This document shows positions 22,121 to 33,122 of a stretch of 64,000 bases of DNA, in pieces (position 1 is the first letter of the stretch; each line of letters begins with the position of its first letter). The stretch lies in assembly GCA_013397075.1 (NCBI GenBank), contig VWZS01006011.1, forward strand, positions 62,001 to 126,000. Direction: 5' to 3'. The notes beneath the pieces were generated by a model. The model saw only the letters and a list, made by a program, of their open reading frames with translations. It made no database searches and was not told the origin of the DNA. Made by a program: the position numbers and the translations under genes. The DNA comes from Rhabdornis inornatus. Its lineage: Eukaryota; Chordata; Aves; Passeriformes; Rhabdornithidae.

Positions 22121-24800
22121 ATCCAAGAATGTGAAGAATTTCCTAATCATCTTTTTTACCATTCTCTGAGTTAGTTACGTGAACAAAAGCTTTTTACATC
22201 ACCATGTTATAGTCCAAGAAAAATATGTATTTATCACATTACTATTCCTAAGTTTTGTTAATAGCGGAACTAAAAGAAACTAGATTCATACAGCAAAGTT
22301 TTCCAACATTATACATTTAGTATTCATTTTAATATTTGTGAAAAGCCGATAATATAGTATGCATTTATAACAAACAGGAACTTTAAATCTGACTTTTTAT
22401 TTGATAGGGTTCCATTTTTCCACTCCTGTCCCTGGCTGGCATGGATGGCTCCTCACCAAAAGGCTTTGGCCTCCTTTGAGGAAGAGGAGGGCACAGTTCA
22501 TCCCTTTGTAAGAATTCCACTCAGGAGACTGACACAAAGTGCTTTGGCAGCCCTTAGGAGCCACTGAGGAGTCAGAACTCCACATCCAGGGAAGGCAGAA
22601 CATAGGAGGTTGTAGGGCTTTGAAGTGCTTTTAGAATCTCAAGAGTCTCATTGAGAGCCTGATGGGGTTTATTTTGTTGTGAAATCAGTAGTGCCCAGGG
22701 TATGGCTGTGTTGGCTCTGCCACGGGCTTTCCTAAGGCATTGGGAAGTTTGGTCCTGTTGGATCCCAGAAACCTGGCGTTTTTGAGCTTTCTGTGCTTTC
22801 AGGCACTGATCCCCAGGAAAGCACTGCTTTTGACCAGAGGCCTTGGAGATGGCTTCTAAATATGAGTGATGGAGTTAAAATCACGGGTGCGTAGTGAATT
22901 AGAAGTGTGTGCTTTCACAGGGTGATGGGTTTTAAATTTGAGGTTTTTACACTATAGTAATAGGTATGGGACAACATGGAGGATTTTGGGTGTTGTCTCT
23001 TTCTTTGTTCATCTTCTTTCTTCTTCATCATGTTTTTCAGGTAGTAGTTTCTGGTTGGTCAGTCAGTGTCACTCTAAGGCTCATGGGAATCTAGTCATTG
23101 GGTCAAAAGTATAAATAATATCAGTGTTAATTGTCTTTTGGACAGTTTTGCTTTAAAAGATCTTGTAGCAGCTGCATCTCAGGCCATTATTCCTCACTTC
23201 TGGCAGGTGGCTGGAAGTGCTGTGGTACCCTCTGTACTTTCTGATAAGATTTAATAAAAATCCAAGCCCGAGAATGAGAAAAACTGTTTCAATCGTGTTT
23301 CTGTTAATCCTGGCTCTGAGTGAAGGCAGACGAGACTGAGACAAAGCACTAATTAGGTGGTGCAAAGCCCCCACACTGCTGCCACATGGTCCCTCTCAAA
23401 TCCATCCTGTCAGGGGCTTCCCTGCACCCCATGATCCCTGGAAGGAATGAAAATAACCCAGGAGTGCTATGAAACATTCAGTCCCTGCAGGAGCACAGCC
23501 CAGGTTATTGCCCAAATTGCCACTTCAGAGCTGGCTGAGAAGGGGGAGCACCTCCTCCCCCAGCAAAGAAACCAAATTTGCCCCATTTGAATGATTTACA
23601 GTGGAACGTTCCCCACATGTCAGCTTTTATTGGCAACATTTACAGAAAAATTGAAGAATTCCAGTAGTTGAACAAATCTCTCATCTTTATTCTTTTGCAT
23701 AGAATAAACAAAAATATAATTTCAAAATTTGAATGAAATGGGAAATGGGGATTAACCAGGCAGTAAGTGAAAGCAAGCTACGGCCTCGAGCACATTTGTA
23801 ATTAGACAAGTTGCAAACACTTCAGTAATGAGAAGGATAATAGAAATTCTGACAGGTCCTGTACTGGAGAGAGCTTGTGGGCACCACTGTAATAAATGAA
23901 CAGAGATCTATTTGATTTTTTCTTAAAAGTAAGAAGCCCCAAGAATTTCATGTTAGTTCATTTAGTGCTTGGTGAGGCTGTTTGTATGAGACTTTCCCCT
24001 ACATTTTAAATCACTTATTGCTGCTTTGGCAGTGTCTCTTAGATTCCATTAGATTCATTAGCTCTTCTAAAGAGCATTGCTCTGTGGAAATAGCTGAAAC
24101 AGCTGCCCTGTGTAATTTTGTTATTGCTTTAATTTACTCAGAAATTCTGCTTTAACACTCCAGCTGTCAAATAGAAAGAGGAAAAAACAATCAATATAAA
24201 AGCACTTTCTACCTCAGTATTCTTACATGTACAGTTTGGGGGAAGATGGCTGAGAAACTAAAAAAATGAAAGGCTCTTTTTGTTATTTTCCAGGAGATTT
24301 CTTGGAGCTGCTGGAAGTAGATAGCGCTTCTGAAAATGTCAGCGATGGAGCACTTCGCTGTGGGGCGAGTTCTGCTCCTCTGCCAAACTGCTTCTCTCAC
24401 ACCATGAAACATCTGTCAGTTTCCAAGTCCAGCTGCCTTCTGACCAGCACCACTTGTTCCCTCTTAGATCTTGGCCAAATTGGGGTCAGAAGATCTAGAC
24501 ATGTGCTGTGCTGGTGTCCTCAAAGCCTTTTTTATTTCCTCCAGGAATATGGGATAAGGTTTCACTGAGCATCCCTGTGCAGCTGCAGACCTGCTGCTGG
24601 AAATGGGTGAGTCCATTCGTGAAGCTTCTTTGATTTGCTAACAGAACCTTTTATGGGCTGTAGTGTATATTCCTGCTGCTTTCAAGAAGACAGAATAGCT
24701 TCCTTTTTATGGTCCCACCCAGACCATCCAGTTAGAAAATTCAGGGATCTCCTGTTGTTGTTGCTACCGATTAGAAGTACAAAACTGCAGAGCCAGGTAT
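22121..24800. other. Unique DNA
   Basis: No gene or mobile element recognised. A segment around 24294-24568 follows an acceptor-like TTATTTTCCAG and stays open for about 90 codons, but it has no convincing donor and no recognisable product, so it is not called a gene. Confidence 0.55.
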
Positions 24801-24859
<59 letters not shown>

Positions 24860-24884
24860 CGACGACGACGACGACGACGACGAC
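24801..24884. repeat. Compound microsatellite (AAC)20(GAC)8
   Basis: Sixty bases of perfect AAC repeat (24801-24860) pass directly into twenty-four bases of perfect GAC repeat (24861-24884). The register does not change, so a single A-to-G change spread through one end. The leucine- and serine-rich minus-strand frame here is an artefact of the repeat. Confidence 0.97.
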
Positions 24885-25160
24885 AATTGATCTGGCAGCA
24901 GTTCAGGCTCAGTATCTCTCACAGAAGTTGATTGAGTCATGCCAATCAAAAACTTCATTCTTTGTTACCAGTATCTTAGAGGTACAGCTACAGAAGGGTT
25001 AAAACCATACAGGAATGTTTGGTTTTTTTCTGGGTGGAGAGAGGGGAGGAAGAGGGAGAAGATGTTATTATCTTTCATCTTTGCTTCTGTTCTGATGTCT
25101 TTAGTGAAATGAGGCAATCTTATTAAATGGAATTTAGGATGAGACCTGTTGTAGCATTTT

Positions 25161-25417
25161 CCCAGTGCCAGAGGGCAGGGCTGGATGGGATCTTGGGAAT
25201 TAGGAATTGTTCCCTGGCAGGGTGGGCAGGCCCTGGCACAGGGTGCCCAGAGCAGCTGTGGCTGCCCCTGGATCCCTGGCAGTGCCCAAGGCCAGGTTGG
25301 ACATTGGGGCTTGGAGCAGCCTGGCACAGTGGGAGGTGTCCCTGCCATGGCAGAGGCTGCAAATGAGATAACCTTTAATGTTCCTTCCAGCCCAGACAAT
25401 CCTGGGATTCTGTGATT
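25161..25417 (+). repeat. CR1 LINE 3' fragment (GC-rich form)
   Basis: 5' truncation falls at CCCAGTGCCAGAGGGCAGGG. The copy continues through GTGGGCAGGCCCTGGC and GTTGGACATTGGGGCTTGG to CCTGGGATTCTGTGATT. Near the 3' end AGAGGCTGCAAATGAGATAA replaces the usual GGGGTGGCACTGG block, so this copy has local divergence or a small replacement there. Confidence 0.94.
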
Positions 25418-27778
25418 ATCTTCATGGGGTGAGTCTTATGTTCCCCAGCTTTTTTTTTTTGCCAGCTCATGGCATTTACCTGTAGATTTTGCAAACAGAA
25501 GGTCCATTGCCTTCTTTCCAACAGGCAGATCGAATAGTATTTTCTTGAACAAAACTGCCAATTTGAGCACAATCAGCCAGTTGTTGAGCTTTAAGTTGTT
25601 GTGTAGTCTGTAGGGAGGTAGTGTAAGTTCTGGAGTGCTACTGTAGAAAAGATAATGTCAGTGCTCTTTCCCACAGAGCTTTGCTCTCAAACACTGTTAT
25701 CTCCATTACCTGAGTTTTAACCTATCTATTCTCTATTATTTAATTCAAAATGAGTAAATTTTTTTAATACAGTCATGCAATTTCATGTCCCAAATCCACT
25801 GAATTAGGAATGCTACTGTTGTGCCATCTGATAGTTAAATGCATCTCTTTCAAATTAAGTTCCTTTAAAAGCTGTTTCTGATATCCCAGTGATGCAGAGT
25901 ACACAGACAGACCTTTTACTTCTCACTGTTAATAAGTCTTCAAATGTTAAACTCTAGATTTCTGCTGTCAAAGGCAAATATTTGTTTATGTCCTCCTCAA
26001 CAGCTGTCATGTTAGTGTCACTCTTTCCTTATTTCTTCCTTTAATTGCCTTTCAAAATATAGTCTTGAACATGAAAGGCCTGGTACCTCCTTTCAAAGGT
26101 CAGGCTTAACTGGCAGTGATGCTCATTGCAGTTTTCTGAAAGTCAGCTCCCTTGTCTCAGCAGATGAATATGTTGTCATAGCACAGGTATGCAGCACATC
26201 AAAAAGAATATATTTTGTACTGTTCTGCTCTGCACGTTTCCAACATGTTATCTTTTAACACTAATTTACAGCCAGAAGATCCATTTAGTCCCAATATACT
26301 CAGAATTAAGGTTAAGGTATTTCTAGTGTGGATAATGCAATAATGGATGTGAAGTTTAATCAAGTATTTGCATGGATATAAATATAATTTTCCCCTGTAA
26401 ATTTGTTTCTAAACACACTAAGGGTGCCCAGCCTTTGGCTGAAGGGAAAGCCTGTCTTAAGGCTCTCTGTTTTATTAGGGATAAAATGTTTTTTTCTCTG
26501 TGCTGTGTATTCCTCTGCTGCCTGCTAGCAGCTAAACAGGCAGGCAATGGTGCAAAAGGAAAACACACCACTGAGAATTAACTGCATATGTTGCAACATG
26601 GTCCAGTCTTTCCTGTTGGAATAAATGCTTAGGAAATCAAGCGGTAAACTAAATACAGATTGAACTGCTTTCCTCAGGATTGCTGTCACTGATAATCCCA
26701 ATACTCTTTGTAGCATTAGTTAATCACATCCCTTGTTTTAAATAAACCCCTCTCAGGTTGTCAAAGGACAAACTGAGTATGGAAAGTTAAGATATTTAAC
26801 CCTGTAATGGTTCGCTGGTGTGAATTCACTGGGGAATTTGGAGAGCGTTAATTATCAATTTATATTTGCTGCAAACTCATCTGTTGCCAGTCCTTTGGGA
26901 TTCAGGAAATGTTGATCATGGTATTTTGTCATCACCAGAACAACTGGGGAAAAATTAAAGCCAGAGAGAGCTGCATCTGCTGAACTGAGACTGGAATTTG
27001 GCACCTGCAGCCTCATCCTGCTCAGAAAGGAGCCCTTGCACAAAAGGCAGGTGTATGAGAATTACCCCAGACCAATTAATTCCTGAAGAATCCTTGGCCT
27101 GAGAGCCTTTCCTTACTGACCAGTCTGCCTGGGGACATGGTTGCTTACATTATTAACAGGGCTGGATTTGAGCAATTTGTCTACTCATTTGATACTTAGA
27201 ATGGACCTGTCCTTTTTTGAAGATACATCTAGCCACAGCCAAAAATGCCTCAATAGAGATAATCTGTTTTAAAAGTTTTGTTTAAAACACAGTAATTAGA
27301 TTTAATTCTTTAGATGCCTTCTTCATGCAAGGTATCACCAAGGAGTCCTTTTGAGGGTAAAAAGCTGTGCTCAGAAAGTTCTTGAGCTTCCATTTCTGGG
27401 CACTACAGACATCTTTAAGGGTAATACTTAAAGGATACTTTCACAAAGCCCTTCTCCACATCAAGTGTGCTATTAAATGCTTTAACCACATACTTAGTTT
27501 TTCCCCAAAGACTTCAGCATTATGCCACACATGGATAAACACTAACTTTGATGTTCAATAGATCACCAAGCTGGGAGAGGAAATTCCTCTTGCTCACAAG
27601 TTCCGGGTAGCTTTGTAGGTTTTGTGCTTTACTGAGGCAGAGCATTCATATTGTCCAGTGATCTCTGTATGACCACTTCCACTTTGGTGAAAGAAATGTT
27701 CAGCTAAAAACAATGGGCTATTTTAAATATTTTCCAACTGAATAGGATAGAACAGAAAAAATTAATGTCCACTTCAGA
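25418..27778. other. Unique AT-rich DNA
   Basis: About 2.4 kb with no recognised gene, CR1 or LTR. Confidence 0.6.
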
Positions 27779-27822
27779 TGTCTTATCATCAGTTCATAGA
27801 GCAGTGAACTGATGATAAGACA
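27779..27822. other. Perfect 18-bp inverted repeat with 8-base loop
   Basis: TGTCTTATCATCAGTTCA (27779-27796) is exactly complementary to TGAACTGATGATAAGACA (27805-27822), with the loop TAGAGCAG. Pairing breaks at the next outer base pair. The stem is perfect and mixed in composition, so it is unlikely to be chance at a given spot. It has no run of T after either arm, so it is not a terminator, and it is shorter than a typical pre-microRNA stem. Confidence 0.95.
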
Positions 27823-28214
27823 GTAGGAGATAGGTGTCTTCCAGAAGAACAACAGAACCACCTAAAGACATCCGTGACTGACTATTTCAAGAGTGTCAGA
27901 AATCCAATTCCATTATGTACTGACAGAAAGATGTATTTTGGAAGGTGTTTGACTTGGAGGAGGAAGCAACCTGCCCCCTAGAAACACCTCTCCAGTAGCC
28001 AGCACTGATGGCACTCCCACTCCTCCTCAGGCATGTTCAAAAGCCCAGCAGCAATGTCCTGGCAGCTTTCTGCAAGAGATTTTGCTCTGTTGATCTAGGA
28101 AATAGATTGAGGAAGTTGAGTTGTGGTGGCTATGAAGCATTTTTCCTCTCAGGAATGTGAAAAATTAAACTATCAAATGAATCACAAGTGCTGTATTGGG
28201 TTGGTGTAGCAGGG

Positions 28215-28265
28215 TTGTTTGTTTGTTTATTTGTTTGTTTGTTTGTTTGTTTGTTTTGGGGGGGG
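28215..28265. repeat. (TTTG)n microsatellite with a G8 run
   Basis: About ten TTTG units with one TTTA interruption (28215-28257) end in eight consecutive G (28258-28265). The long frame open across it on the plus strand is caused by the repeat. Confidence 0.95.
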
Positions 28266-31200
28266 TATGAAGGGAGGCGGGATACAGGTGTGGCTTTTGA
28301 GAGAAACATCCAGAAGCTTTTCCCATGTCTGACAGAGCCAATTCCAGCCAGTTCCAGGACAGACTCACCCCTGGCCAAGGCTGGGCCCAGCAGCAGCAGT
28401 GGCAGCACCTCTGGAGTAAAGTATTTAAGAATTGGGAAACAAACCCCTGCAGAACTGAAGCTGGGAGAGAGGGATGAGAGTATATTAGAGACACAGCTTT
28501 GCAGGCCCCGAAGTCAGAGCAAAAGGAGGGGCAGGAATGTCTCAGTTTTCTATTAGGGCAGCGGTTTAAATAACTTTTTTTCTTTTTCTGCTAAACTTGC
28601 ATTTTTCTTCTGAAGAACTTTGGATTTTGCATATAAAAGGAGGATCAGAAACCTGCTGTTTTTCTTAAGCATTCTCAAAATGGAATAGAAATGTTCTTTT
28701 GTCATGAAAGATTGAGACAAATTTTGAAGAAAATAAGTAATCTGAGAATTTATGAATGATTCTTTCTTATATAACTGAAAATGCATGGAGAACAATTGAG
28801 CAGAGGACTGTAATTATTTTAAATAGTGATGTTTTGGAGAAAAATACTGAGAGATTATAACCCAAACTGAACTACTTAGCAATTTACATAACTGAAGTGG
28901 TGCCTGGGAGATGACAGAAACAACTTGGGAAACAGGTTTGTAGAGTTTTATTTTAAAATTGTTCTTTTTAATGGCAATTTATTGAATAATTTAGTATTTA
29001 AAATATTTGAATATGCATTTGATGCTACATATTCTGAACATGTAATGTTCAAGGACTACATTCACACTTTTACCATGTTTTAGAATATGGTTCATCAAAT
29101 TATGGTAGTTTGGCACAGAAAACAAGGAGGTCATAAAATGTGTGATAGCTGCAGATGAAGAAAATAAAAAGACATCTGATATTGGCAGTTAAATTCTTAC
29201 TCTGTGACTGTGAAGAAGAGTTAAAAGGAAGATATCAACAACATTTTGAACTCTACAAGGAAGATTGCAATTGTACTTGATTCATTATTCATCAAAGAAT
29301 GAATCTGACAAAAAATCCTCAAAGGTAAGTGCATCTAGTCTGTAAAACCAGACATTCTGATAGTTATTGCATAACCTCTCTACTACACACCTCCATTTAT
29401 TTATTTATTTGTACTTCTGGTTTAATTTTTAATTTCTTATATACTCTTCTTCAAAAGATGTAATGATTCTACTCACATGGTGTATGTAAGATACTCCTCA
29501 AAGGTTTTGAAAACCTTGATTTTAAAATACAAGCCCAAGCTGCTGGCTGCACTAGGGTGCAGTTAAATATTCCAGTGACTGCATGGCTCCCATTATTTTG
29601 ACAGGAATGTCTGGATACAGATCTTTGTTCCTGGATTGTGTGTGTCTCAGGGGGATAGCTCATTCCTCTCACCAGAGGTCAGGACAGGTACAGGAAGCAC
29701 AGAGAGGGGCTCCCAGCTCATCACATTTTCTTTCCTAAAGACCTGGCAGGTGATGGCTTATCAAAGTTTGGATCAGGCACCTTCATGCCACCGTGTGACA
29801 AAGGCTTTGTCAGCCATGTGTCGTGCTGCTGTTTCATCAGAGCTCTCCACACTCTCACATGCTTCTTGTATCTGCTTTATCTCTGCTGTGCTATGTTTCA
29901 GTAATTTTTCTGGAATTTCATCAGATGGGGGAAATACCAGAAGAAGAGGTTTTTATTAGCTAAAGAAAAAAGTCTTTGGCAGTCTGGAGTCAGGAGATGT
30001 AGCAGGATCATGGATCTGTCAGGATTTTGGAAAAGTGTGTGACCAGGGACAGAATGTGTAAGTTATTATTGTTCACAGAGTCTGTGCTTTACATGGACTC
30101 AAACGCCATTCTCAAATCTGAAAAAGTTGCATCAGCAAAGAATTCCAGCTTCTTCACTTGGATCTGATTTTTCTAAACCTAATAATTTGAATTTACTCAT
30201 TTGGGTTAACCTGTAAGAGCAATCAAAGGGAACCACGAGGATAGAAATTTAAAATTCCAAGAGCTTGTTGTTACACTGATGAGTATAGAATTTAGGGATC
30301 CTCTCTAGTTTTAGGACATTTTCAGCTTCTAGGTTACTGTAGCTTTCATTAATAATTTTAAACTAATTAAATATTTTTCCATGTTTAATTGGAAATATCT
30401 GTTTAAAATAATGTATTAATTTTCACATATTTTTAAATTATATACAAATAATTGAGATGGATAATAATTGTTAATTAAAATGCTACATTAGCTTAAAACA
30501 CTTTTAAGGAAGAGGTAATAAATTGCAAATTATGAAGAAAAATGTCATATGTATTATTTGGACAACATTTCTTTTTCTTAGGCAGAAAATGCAACAACCA
30601 GGATCAGCCAAAGGGGAGGGATAGAGACTACAAAAGGTTGAGATGGCACAAATCCAACAAGGTGAATCAAAAAATAAAGTATTTCCAAATTTTCCTGTTT
30701 GGATGGTTCAACTGGTACCCACAGTACACTGTGAATTAACCACACAATTTCTTTTATTTGTATCATACAGAGCCATGAAAACCAATTTAGGTTTTTAAAC
30801 TCGATCAATTTTCTTTCCTAAATGAGCTGAGGTAGGGTCACCCATCAGAAAACCTCTGTCAAATGAGCTTTTTTTAGACTGTCCAGCTCTGCTCTTTAAT
30901 GGCACCAGTTTGAATTAGACCTTACTGTAATGTCACTTTAAATTAGGGGCTTCAGCCTGAACGTGGCCATAAAGAATATTATCAAGGCAGAATAAACAGA
31001 TTTCTATCAAAACAAATCAGTGTAGGTTGGAAATAGCAAAGTCACTGACACTTTGGAAGGCTTGGATTTCATCATGGAATTGTCTGTGTCTGCACAAACC
31101 AAACAAAGGAATGTCTTCAGGTGACACAACTACTGTGTGTTTAACACAAGAAATGGAAATAAAATGTGCAAAGATATTGCCTCTTGTTGGCTTGAACAGG

Positions 31201-32764
31201 TCTCTCCTCTGATTAATGCCCTCATTTCAGGGTTCTAAACCAGGACCCTGCTGTTCTCCTGCAAGCAGGAGATGTTACATTGCTGTGCTTAGTAAACCTC
31301 GAATAGTTCTCTCCCTTTTGCCCCAAATTCCTTCAGCCCATGCAGCCCCCTGTGCTCTGAGAGGCACTTTGGCTGTGCCAGATGTCACAGGAATCACTGG
31401 GGCTTTCTTAATGTCCTTATTGAGTCCTAGGAAACCCGCTGACATCTTTTTCTTCCTGCAAAATACCTCTATTTATTTCCAGAGTCATGGAAGATGAATG
31501 TGTGTGTGCACACATAATCAGATATTGATTTCTGGGCAAAATGTTTGTAATTTACTTATGGGAGAAATAATTTGAAGCATTTTTCCCAGGGATAGTTAAT
31601 TCTAAGGGATGAGTTATTTATTTTGGAATTCTGTATCTTTATGTAGTGAAATCCAGCAGAGAATGGTTGTGGGTGAGTTATTTGCCAGATGGCAAAATTT
31701 CTCAGCCTACTCCAAGTTGATTGTTTATGTTCACTTCCTACTACACACTGCAGGGAAAAAAACTGCGGAACCTGCACTTGGCAACTGGCAGTCAAGGGAG
31801 AAAATCAGCTGAATTGCCATTTGTCCATCTAAATTGTCCCCGGCAAAATAACCAGAGCCATTCTGAGCTGTCCATTAGATAAAGAGTAGAAATCAATGGA
31901 AATTAAATTAATATGATTTTGGACTCAACATCTATATGGAATTAAATATACATATAGGATCTGGTGCTTACTAAGAAAACAAAATTGATGTGAAAATCTA
32001 GTTCTTAACTGGATAATTGTCAATTATGGCACCGCCTTACAGAACAAGGGGCCAGCTGGTACAGGACTAGTTTGGGCCTTCAGCTGCTCAAATCACTCTG
32101 GGCTTTCCCAAATTGTGTGGGAAGAGGTGAACTTGTCAGCTTTTAAGTGGACTTATTTAATTATTTTCCATTTACTATTGAACCCTGTGGAGGGTATAAG
32201 AGATATTAAATACCAAACAAGCTTTATATGGGGAAAAATTAGTGGAGACAATGATATGAAGCAGAAATTGTGTCTATAGCTTGCTCCTGATTCTTGATCT
32301 GGAAGGGTTGGTGTCTGTTTCCCACCATCCTGAGGCCATCCCCATGTGTTCCCTTCAGCCCCAGATCTCCTTCTGGACTGCTGGAACTCCCCAGTGATTT
32401 TCTGATTCAGGAGATTAAATCCTGCAAGAAAATAATGTTTTTCCTTTCTGAAACTATCATTTATTTTGGCCACATTCAGAAATTAAAATATAGTAAGGAG
32501 GTCTGGTGTCACTAAAAGTCTGAAATTTGTAAATACTTTCAGGATCTAAATGATCCTTCTAGTGTCAGGAAGGTAGAAAATTTGGGGGGAAATGTTATTT
32601 ATGGTTACTCTGGTGAAATCCAAAACAACCTATTGATTAAACCATATCATAGTTTCTGTAGTAATGTGTAACTTTGCAGACTTTGGACCAAGCTGTTTGA
32701 GCTGGTGACCCGAGTCAACCAGGGCTTTGGGGTGTTTGCAACTTATCTTTCGCCACACCGAGTT

Positions 32765-32829
32765 AAAAAAAAAAAAAAAAAAGTCCTGAAGAGCTTTCAA
32801 AAGAAACAAAAAATTAAAAAAAAAAAAAA
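32765..32829. repeat. A-rich tracts (A18 and A14)
   Basis: Uninterrupted A runs at 32765-32782 and 32816-32829 are separated by about 30 bases. They could be the A-tail of an old retroposed sequence. Its body is not recognisable upstream. Confidence 0.85.
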
Positions 32830-32915
32830 TTAATGGGGACAGGGGTGGGGAGAGAGAAAATTACTTAATAAGAATAGCAACTCAATTGGCTGTACAGAGA
32901 ATACTCAGCATGAAT

Positions 32916-33122
32916 GGAATCACAGAAGCCCAGACTGGTTTGGGATAGGAGGGACCTCAAAGCCCATCCAGCCCCACTCCTGCCATGGCAGGGACACCTC
33001 CCACTGTCCCAGGCTGCTCCAAGCCCCAATGTCCAACCTGGCCTTGGGCACTGCCAGGGATCCAGGGGCAGCCACAGCTGCTCTGGGCACCCTGTGCCAG
33101 GGCCTGCCCACCCTGCCAGGGG
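32916..33122 (-). repeat. CR1 LINE 3' fragment (GC-rich form)
   Basis: Left end TGGAATCACAGAAGCCCAG is the inverted 3' terminus, followed by CCTGCCATGGCAGGGACACC and GCACCCTGTGCCAGGGCCTG. The 5' truncation falls just after CACCCTGCCAGGGG. Confidence 0.95.

Larger units (their letters stand above)
27823..32915. other. Unique AT-rich DNA
   Basis: No gene or large repeat. It contains a TTTG microsatellite at 28215-28257 and A-runs at 32765-32829. Stretches such as 30340-30540 are nearly pure A+T. Open frames are short and unrecognised. Confidence 0.6.

Noticed and set aside
24266..24568. 100-codon frame after an acceptor-like site
   Set aside because: There is no convincing donor, no known domain and ordinary AT-rich surroundings. 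Not enough to call an exon.
24764..24958. Minus-strand protein with poly-Ser and poly-Leu
   Set aside because: It is the translation of the (AAC)20(GAC)8 microsatellite and not a gene.
27779..27822. Interpretation of the hairpin as a microRNA precursor or terminator
   Set aside because: The stem is too short for a normal pre-microRNA, has no mismatched lower stem, and no T-run follows it.
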